A stretch of 64,000 bases of DNA, from contig ONJB01000010.1 of the NCBI GenBank assembly GCA_900318015.1, positions 39,984 to 103,983 of the forward strand, read 5' to 3'. Origin of the DNA: an uncultured Bacteroidales bacterium. Lineage in GTDB: Bacteria; Bacteroidota; Bacteroidia; Bacteroidales; UBA932. The notes under the pieces were generated by a model. That model was not told where the DNA came from. It was given only the letters and a program-made list of their open reading frames with translations, and made no database searches. This document shows positions 59,652 to 64,000 of this stretch, piece after piece (position 1 is the stretch's first letter; each line of letters begins with the position of its first letter). Made by a program: the position numbers and the translations under genes.

Positions 59652-61579
59652 TGAAACGCCTCATTCTTCTGGCCGCCCTGGCGCTCCTGCCAGTGGCGGC
59701 TTTTGCCGATGAAGGGATGTGGATGATCCACGCCCTGAACCAGGCCCTGGAAAAGAAGATGCAGGAGCGGGGGCTGCAGCTCTCCGCCGGAGAGATCTAC
59801 AACGCCGACGCGCCGGGGGCCACGGTCTCCGACGCCGTCGTGTCCCTAGGCTTCTACTGCACCGCCAGCGTGATTTCCGACGAGGGTCTCCTTATCACGA
59901 ACCATCACTGTGCCTACAGCGACCTGTTCGACCTGTCCACTCCGGAGAAAAACTACCTGGAGGACGGTTACTGGGCGTTTCACCGCCAGGATGAGATCCC
60001 GCTCCAGGGGAAGGAAGTGTATTTCCTCAAGCGGGTCCTGGACGTGACGGACGAGGTTGCCGCCGTGTCGGATTCGCTGACCGCCCGGGGCGAACGCTTC
60101 GGTTCGCGGAAACTTACCTCCATCCTGGAGCGCCGTTATGCCGCGCGTACTGGCCTGGAGGCCTCGCTGAATTCCATGTGGGCGGGGGAGAAGTACTATC
60201 TGGCCCTCTACACGACCTATAAGGACATCCGCCTGGTGGGCGCCCCGCCGGTGTCCATCGCCGCCTTCGGCGGGGACGAGGACAACTGGGAATGGCCGCA
60301 GCACAAGGGCGATTTCGCCCTGTACCGCATCTATGACCACGGCGAGCCGCTCCAATCCCCCTGGCACCTGCGCATTTCGCGGGCCGGCTACCGGGAAGGG
60401 GACTACGCGATGGTCATCGGCTATCCCGGCCGTACCGACCGTTACAGCAGCTCCTACAAGGTGGATTATCAGACCCGCGTCGAGCGTCCGGTGACGAACC
60501 GCCTCCGCGGCAACCAGATGGAAATCGTCCGGAAATGGATGGATGCCGATCCCGGCGTCCGCGCGAAATACTCCGACTGGTTCTTCTCCCTGTCCAACGT
60601 CCAGGAGATGCAGGAAGGGGAAGTGCAGTGCGTGAAGCGTTTCGGCGTGGTGGAGGAGAAGCGGGCCCAGGAGAAAGATCTCCCGCAGGATATCCTGCAG
60701 GGGCTGGCCGACGAGTACGCCGCCATCGAGGACATCGAACGGGAGAAGGCCTACTACCGCGAGACGATCGTGCGCGGGATGCGCATCACGCCCACGATGC
60801 TCCGGATGTCCAACGCCAAGACGCCCGAGGCCCGCGATGAAATCTATCGCCGGGACATCGGCGCCCTGGATGCGCGCGTGGAAAAGGACCTCATCGCCTA
60901 TTCGCTGGAGGAGTATTTCGGCCACATGCCGGCCGATGTTGTCGGCCACCGGCAGGATTCCCTGCGGAAGGCCTTCGGCGGCGACTGGAAGGCGATGGCG
61001 GAACACCTGTGGGACCATCCGCTTGCGCTTATGGACTTCGTCACGGAGGTCAAGATCACGACCTTCAACGACCGGGAACAGCATACGGGCGACCTGACGG
61101 ACCTGCAGCACCGCTACACCCGGGCCCTGTACCACGACCGCGAGGCGAAGGGCATGGTCCAGTATCCGGATGCGAACTCCACCATGCGCCTGACTTATGG
61201 CGTCGTGTCTTCCCTGGAACCGTGGGATGCGGTCTATACCTCTTGGTATTCCTCCCCGCGCGGTCTCCGCGAGAAATACGACCCGGCGCAGCACGATTTC
61301 GCCCTGCCGGCGGACTTCGTCGCGGCGCTGGACCGCTATGACGGCCCCGTCAACTTCCTCACGGACAACGACATCACGGGCGGTAACTCCGGATCACCGG
61401 TGCTGAACGCCCGGGGCGAAGTCATCGGCCTCGCCTTTGACGGGAACAAGGAATCCCTCGCTTCCGACGTGTCTTTCACGCCGAACTACAACAAGTGCGT
61501 CTGCGTAGACATCCGGTATGTGCTGTGGATCCTGGAAGATTACGTGGGGCTGGAACGGATCGTCAAGGAGCTGGAGTAG
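59651..61579 (+). CDS. S46-family dipeptidyl-peptidase (DPP7-like)
   Basis: 642 aa, signal peptide MKRLILLAALALLPVAAFA, mature start DEGMWMIHALN. Chymotrypsin-fold triad: His in LLITNHHCAYS (85/86), Asp in GGDEDNWEWPQHKGDF (about 210-225), Ser in DITGGNSGSPVLN (about 579). Eighteen residues after this Ser is Gly (AFDGNKE), the position that, as I recall, is Gly in DPP7 (hydrophobic P1) and Arg in DPP11 (acidic P1). S46 enzymes release N-terminal dipeptides in the periplasm. It is about 70 residues shorter than Porphyromonas DPP7/DPP11, mostly between Asp and Ser. Its 3' end overlaps the convergent gene by 17 nt. Confidence 0.9.
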   Translation: MKRLILLAALALLPVAAFADEGMWMIHALNQALEKKMQERGLQLSAGEIYNADAPGATVSDAVVSLGFYCTASVISDEGLLITNHHCAYSDLFDLSTPEKNYLEDGYWAFHRQDEIPLQGKEVYFLKRVLDVTDEVAAVSDSLTARGERFGSRKLTSILERRYAARTGLEASLNSMWAGEKYYLALYTTYKDIRLVGAPPVSIAAFGGDEDNWEWPQHKGDFALYRIYDHGEPLQSPWHLRISRAGYREGDYAMVIGYPGRTDRYSSSYKVDYQTRVERPVTNRLRGNQMEIVRKWMDADPGVRAKYSDWFFSLSNVQEMQEGEVQCVKRFGVVEEKRAQEKDLPQDILQGLADEYAAIEDIEREKAYYRETIVRGMRITPTMLRMSNAKTPEARDEIYRRDIGALDARVEKDLIAYSLEEYFGHMPADVVGHRQDSLRKAFGGDWKAMAEHLWDHPLALMDFVTEVKITTFNDREQHTGDLTDLQHRYTRALYHDREAKGMVQYPDANSTMRLTYGVVSSLEPWDAVYTSWYSSPRGLREKYDPAQHDFALPADFVAALDRYDGPVNFLTDNDITGGNSGSPVLNARGEVIGLAFDGNKESLASDVSFTPNYNKCVCVDIRYVLWILEDYVGLERIVKELE

Positions 61580-63158
61580 TCTCGCTGCGCCGCGCGAGCG
61601 GCACGGCGATGGGCTTGCCGTCCAGGTAGGCCACGATTTCCGCGCTCGGGAAGCCGAGGGCGCGGAGGGGATTGAGCTGTAGGAGCGCCTCGTTGTAAGT
61701 GCGGAAAACACCTACGGAATAGGTGTATCGCAGGGCGTTTGTCAGGCGCTCATACACCGGGTCCAGACCTTTGATTTCGTCCAGAGTTGCGTGTCGCGGC
61801 GACGTGAACAGCTGAATTTGATAGACGATGCCTTCCGGCAGGGAGGTGTCCTGGGCGAAGCGGCCGACGGGCCCCACCTGGAAGGTGGCGGGCGCGGCCG
61901 GCGGCGCCGGTGCCACGTTGAGTTTCAGTTTCGATCCGGGCGCGTTCTTCGAGAAAGTATAGCTGCTGCGGGCGCCCACGAATTCTCGGTCGGCCCGGTC
62001 GGTGTCCGTGACGACGCCGCGCTGAAGGAAGGACTGTTCGATGGTCCGCACCGCCCGGTTGGTCTCTTCCAGCCGGCGGCGGAGCGGCGCGAGGGCGGCC
62101 TCGCGGTCGGCGATGGCCGACGTCAGGGCCGTCCGGTCCTCCGCCCCGGCCGTCAGCCGCTGCCGCAGGGAGTCCAGCCGCTGTTCGTGCCGATAGATGG
62201 AATCGCGCAGGACACGGGCTTCGGCGGTCATCTGCATGTAACGGCGGGTGTCATCGTTCCCCGGCGCATTGTCCGCAACCGCGGCGCCGTGGTCCTGGCG
62301 GGTCGGGTCTTTCAAAGGAACCAGGGCGGCGGTCCGGGCGAGCGCGACGGGGTCGCGCATCGGCACACGGACGAGAATCGGCTGCTTTTCCGTTACATAG
62401 ATATAGACGCTGTCCGGGGCGCAGTCCCGGTTGGAGGCGAACAGCGTGTAGCGCCCGTCCGGCGAGTCCACCAGCAGGAAATCGTCGCCGGGGGAGGAGA
62501 AGGGGAAGCCCAGGTTCACGGGTTCGCCCCAGGCGCCCGTCTCTTCATTCCAGGTGGACCGGTACAGGTCATATCCGCCCATGCCGTGGAGGCCGTCCGA
62601 GGAAAAGGTCAGGGTTTTCCCGTCTTCCGACAGGATTGGGAACACTTCGTTGCCCGGCGAAAGCAGGGATTCGCCCATCAGCGCGGGGTACGACCAGACA
62701 GAACCGTCGGAAGAAGACACATAGAGGTTCCGGGACCCGGTGGCGTCCGGGGCGGAGAAGCAGAGGGACTGCCCGCCGCGCGGCGCATAGGTGGGGAAAC
62801 CGTCCGTGGACGGGTCCAGCGAATGCGGCGGCAGGCGCCAGGTCTGGTTTTTCAGGGGGTAGAACAGAAAGAAATCCTTCCGGGAGAAGCGCTCGCGGGC
62901 GACCACCACCGGATCGGCGCAGAAATCCGTCATGTTTAGGGCGTTCTGGGACCGGTCCATACGGTCGCGGAGCAGCCGGATGGTGTCGGCGTCCGTCGTC
63001 TGGGCCGACGCCCGGGCGTACAGGTCCATCGCTTCCTCGAACCGGTATTGCCGGTGCAGGCGGTCGCCCTCGATGAGGAGCGAGTCGGACTGCGCCCGAA
63101 GGCCGGCGGCCGTCAGGAAAAGGACGGCCAGGATGGATAAACCCCTTCTAAACACCAC
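61563..63158 (-). CDS. secreted PD40/TPR-like protein with coiled coil, SPOR-like C-terminus
   Basis: 531 aa with a GTG start at 63158 (or GTG at 63155); no ATG fits the signal peptide MVFRRGLSILAVLFLTAAGLRAQ. A TPR-like stretch (EGDRLHRQYRFEEAMDLYARA) leads to PD40/beta-propeller repeats (FPILSEDGKTLTFSSDGLHGMGGYDLYRS; shortened LSEDGKTLTFSSDG, about 175-190; SPDGRYTLFASNRD). A coiled coil follows at about 315-375, then a C-terminal region (YQIQLFTSPRHATLDEIKGLD...YSVGVFRTYNEA) that resembles SPOR-type peptidoglycan binding. Related Bacteroidetes proteins link the outer membrane to the wall near T9SS or motility machinery; the role here is unproven. Confidence 0.72.
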   Translation of the reverse strand: MVFRRGLSILAVLFLTAAGLRAQSDSLLIEGDRLHRQYRFEEAMDLYARASAQTTDADTIRLLRDRMDRSQNALNMTDFCADPVVVARERFSRKDFFLFYPLKNQTWRLPPHSLDPSTDGFPTYAPRGGQSLCFSAPDATGSRNLYVSSSDGSVWSYPALMGESLLSPGNEVFPILSEDGKTLTFSSDGLHGMGGYDLYRSTWNEETGAWGEPVNLGFPFSSPGDDFLLVDSPDGRYTLFASNRDCAPDSVYIYVTEKQPILVRVPMRDPVALARTAALVPLKDPTRQDHGAAVADNAPGNDDTRRYMQMTAEARVLRDSIYRHEQRLDSLRQRLTAGAEDRTALTSAIADREAALAPLRRRLEETNRAVRTIEQSFLQRGVVTDTDRADREFVGARSSYTFSKNAPGSKLKLNVAPAPPAAPATFQVGPVGRFAQDTSLPEGIVYQIQLFTSPRHATLDEIKGLDPVYERLTNALRYTYSVGVFRTYNEALLQLNPLRALGFPSAEIVAYLDGKPIAVPLARRSETTPAP

Positions 63159-63180
63159 AGGATTGTTCGTTTTGCGGGCA

Positions 63181-63188
63181 CAAAATTA
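63181..63188 (-). promoter_or_regulatory. -7 element for the PD40-like gene
   Basis: Minus-strand TAATTTTG, a full consensus, 22 nt before the GTG at 63158. Back to back with the secDF promoter. Confidence 0.45.
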
Positions 63189-63229
63189 AGAAATAGTTGC
63201 GAGAATCTTCGTTTATCAGAAAAAATTCG

Positions 63230-63237
63230 TATTTTTG
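63230..63237 (+). promoter_or_regulatory. secDF -7 element
   Basis: TATTTTTG, a full match to TAnnTTTG, 88 nt before the secDF ATG, which leaves a leader of about 80 nt. No clear -33 element. Confidence 0.45.
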
Positions 63238-63249
63238 TGCCCTTATTTT

Positions 63250-63281
63250 GCCGAAGTCTGCTTGGTTCGGCCCGAGCGGGC
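63250..63281 (+). promoter_or_regulatory. structured secDF leader
   Basis: Two adjoining perfect stems: GCCGAA (63250-63255) with TTCGGC (63266-63271), and GCCCG (63270-63274) with CGGGC (63277-63281). They share bases 63270-63271, so they are partly exclusive. The GC-rich pair lies in an otherwise AT-rich 5' leader. I do not recognise a known riboswitch; a regulatory role is inference. Confidence 0.3.
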
Positions 63282-63325
63282 GCGGCCTAATGGGAAAAAT
63301 ACTAATATTATAATAAAGTACTACA

Positions 63326-64000
63326 ATGCAAAGCAAAGGCTTAATCAGACTGTTCGCCATCCTGCTTGCCTTGGCCAGCCTCTGGCAGCTCTCCTTCACC
63401 GCGGTGACCCGCATCCAGGAGAAGAAAGCTGCCAAAATCGCTGCCGAACGCGCCCAGCAGTTCGTTGACGCGAACAACGTCGCCGCCGAGGTCCGGGAGT
63501 TCGTCCTTGACTCGGTGGCCAACATCCGGAACCGTGCCTACATCGACTCCATCGGCACTGAAAAGGTCTATCTCGGATACACCTACCAGTCCGCCAAGGA
63601 GAAGGAGATCAACCTCGGCCTCGACCTCAAGGGCGGCATGAACGTCATGCTGCAGGTCCAGCTCGAAGACCTGGTGAAGGCGCTCTCCGGCAACAGCACC
63701 GATCCCGCCTTCCTACAGGCGCTCGCGCTTGCGAAGAAGAACAACGTGAACTCCAGCCAGGATTTCATCGGCCTGTTTGAAAACGCCTGGGCCGAGACCG
63801 CGAACGGCCGCCGGCTCGCCGAGGTCTTCGGTACCTACGAGCTTCGCGACAAGGTGAAGCCGGAGTCCACCGACCGGGAAGTCATCGACGTCATCCGCAA
63901 CGAAGCGAAGAGCGCCATCGACAACTCCTTCAACGTGCTCCGCAACCGTATCGACCGTTTCGGCGTCACCCAGCCGAACATCCAGCGCATCGAGAACAGC
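63326..64000 (+). CDS. secD: protein translocase SecD/SecDF, N-terminal part
   Basis: 225 codons to the window edge from the ATG at 63326 (MQSKGLIRLFAILLALASLW, first transmembrane helix). INLGLDLKGGMNVMLQVQLEDLVKAL (shortened LGLDLKGGMNVML, near residues 95-107) is the SecD D1 motif and NVLRNRIDRFGVTQPNIQRIE begins the P1 periplasmic region. SecDF uses proton flow to pull exported proteins out of SecYEG. Bacteroidetes normally encode one fused SecDF of about 1000 aa; the fusion cannot be seen here because the gene runs off the edge. Confidence 0.93.
   Translation, partial: MQSKGLIRLFAILLALASLWQLSFTAVTRIQEKKAAKIAAERAQQFVDANNVAAEVREFVLDSVANIRNRAYIDSIGTEKVYLGYTYQSAKEKEINLGLDLKGGMNVMLQVQLEDLVKALSGNSTDPAFLQALALAKKNNVNSSQDFIGLFENAWAETANGRRLAEVFGTYELRDKVKPESTDREVIDVIRNEAKSAIDNSFNVLRNRIDRFGVTQPNIQRIENS

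Noticed and set aside
63250-63281. Known riboswitch before secDF
   Set aside because: Two short stems only; I could not match any riboswitch consensus, so it is listed only as a structured leader.

Overview
The window is about 64 kb of GC-rich (roughly 60% by eye) chromosome from a member of the Bacteroidales. The evidence is two SusC/SusD pairs, RagB/SusD lipoproteins, DUF4249/DUF4876/DUF6850 families, a fimbrillin with a FISUMP domain, a type IX secretion (T9SS) C-terminal domain beside a PorV/PorQ-family barrel, an S46 dipeptidyl-peptidase, a secreted serpin, and many promoters of the Bacteroidetes type (TTG/TTTG, about 20 nt, TAnnTTTG). It fits an uncultured gut or rumen lineage with T9SS; I cannot name the genus.

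Layout. 1-3.5 kb: partial M56 (BlaR1-like) gene, BlaI-type repressor, a REP-associated tyrosine transposase (RAYT) inside two symmetric sets of palindromes, and a secreted endonuclease/exonuclease/phosphatase. 3.7-14.2 kb, all minus: ychF, ppiD, lptC, TPR protein, outer-membrane protein, coaX, mfd. 14.2-14.4 kb: divergent spacer with clustered DnaA-box-like 9-mers (candidate oriC). 14.4-19.2 kb, plus: ruvB, Ntn-hydrolase, fumarate reductase/succinate dehydrogenase A and B without the membrane subunit. 19.3-23.5 kb, minus: unknown secreted protein, T9SS subtilisin, PorV/PorQ barrel. 23.6-35.2 kb: two divergent SusC/SusD operons facing each other across a serine recombinase gene. 35.3-42.4 kb, minus: hflX, TonB-dependent receptor, DUF4249, MG2-like protein. 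42.4-49.8 kb: ybeY, mnmG, ruvA (minus), sufS, SufE-MIP18 fusion, folK, glyS, with three parS-like palindromes. 49.8-61.6 kb, plus: serpin, TonB receptor, DUF4876, two DUF6850 barrels, fimbrillin/FISUMP, S46 peptidase. The window ends with a minus-strand PD40-like protein and the start of secDF.

The most interesting system lies at 28.98-30.25 kb. An Mpi-like serine recombinase (29375-29968) lies between exact 14-bp inverted repeats (29307-29320 and 30170-30183). The segment also carries a well-formed promoter at its right edge that points out toward the right-hand SusC. Inversion should disconnect that promoter from SusC2 and turn it toward the opposite SusC1 operon. A third, degenerate copy of the site lies at the equivalent place in the SusC1 leader, so the SusC1 promoter may also be invertible. 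This looks like a self-contained switch between two nutrient-uptake operons.

Other notable signals are the RAYT with hairpin / 56-nt long hairpin / hairpin triads on both sides; a second REP family at six loci, one of which forms the in-frame linker of a SufE-MIP18 fusion, one the stop codon of an Ntn-hydrolase and one the leader of glyS; a 185-bp nested inverted repeat between mnmG and ruvA; and DnaA-like boxes plus parS-like sites, which suggest the window is close to the replication origin. I found no tRNA, rRNA or CRISPR array.
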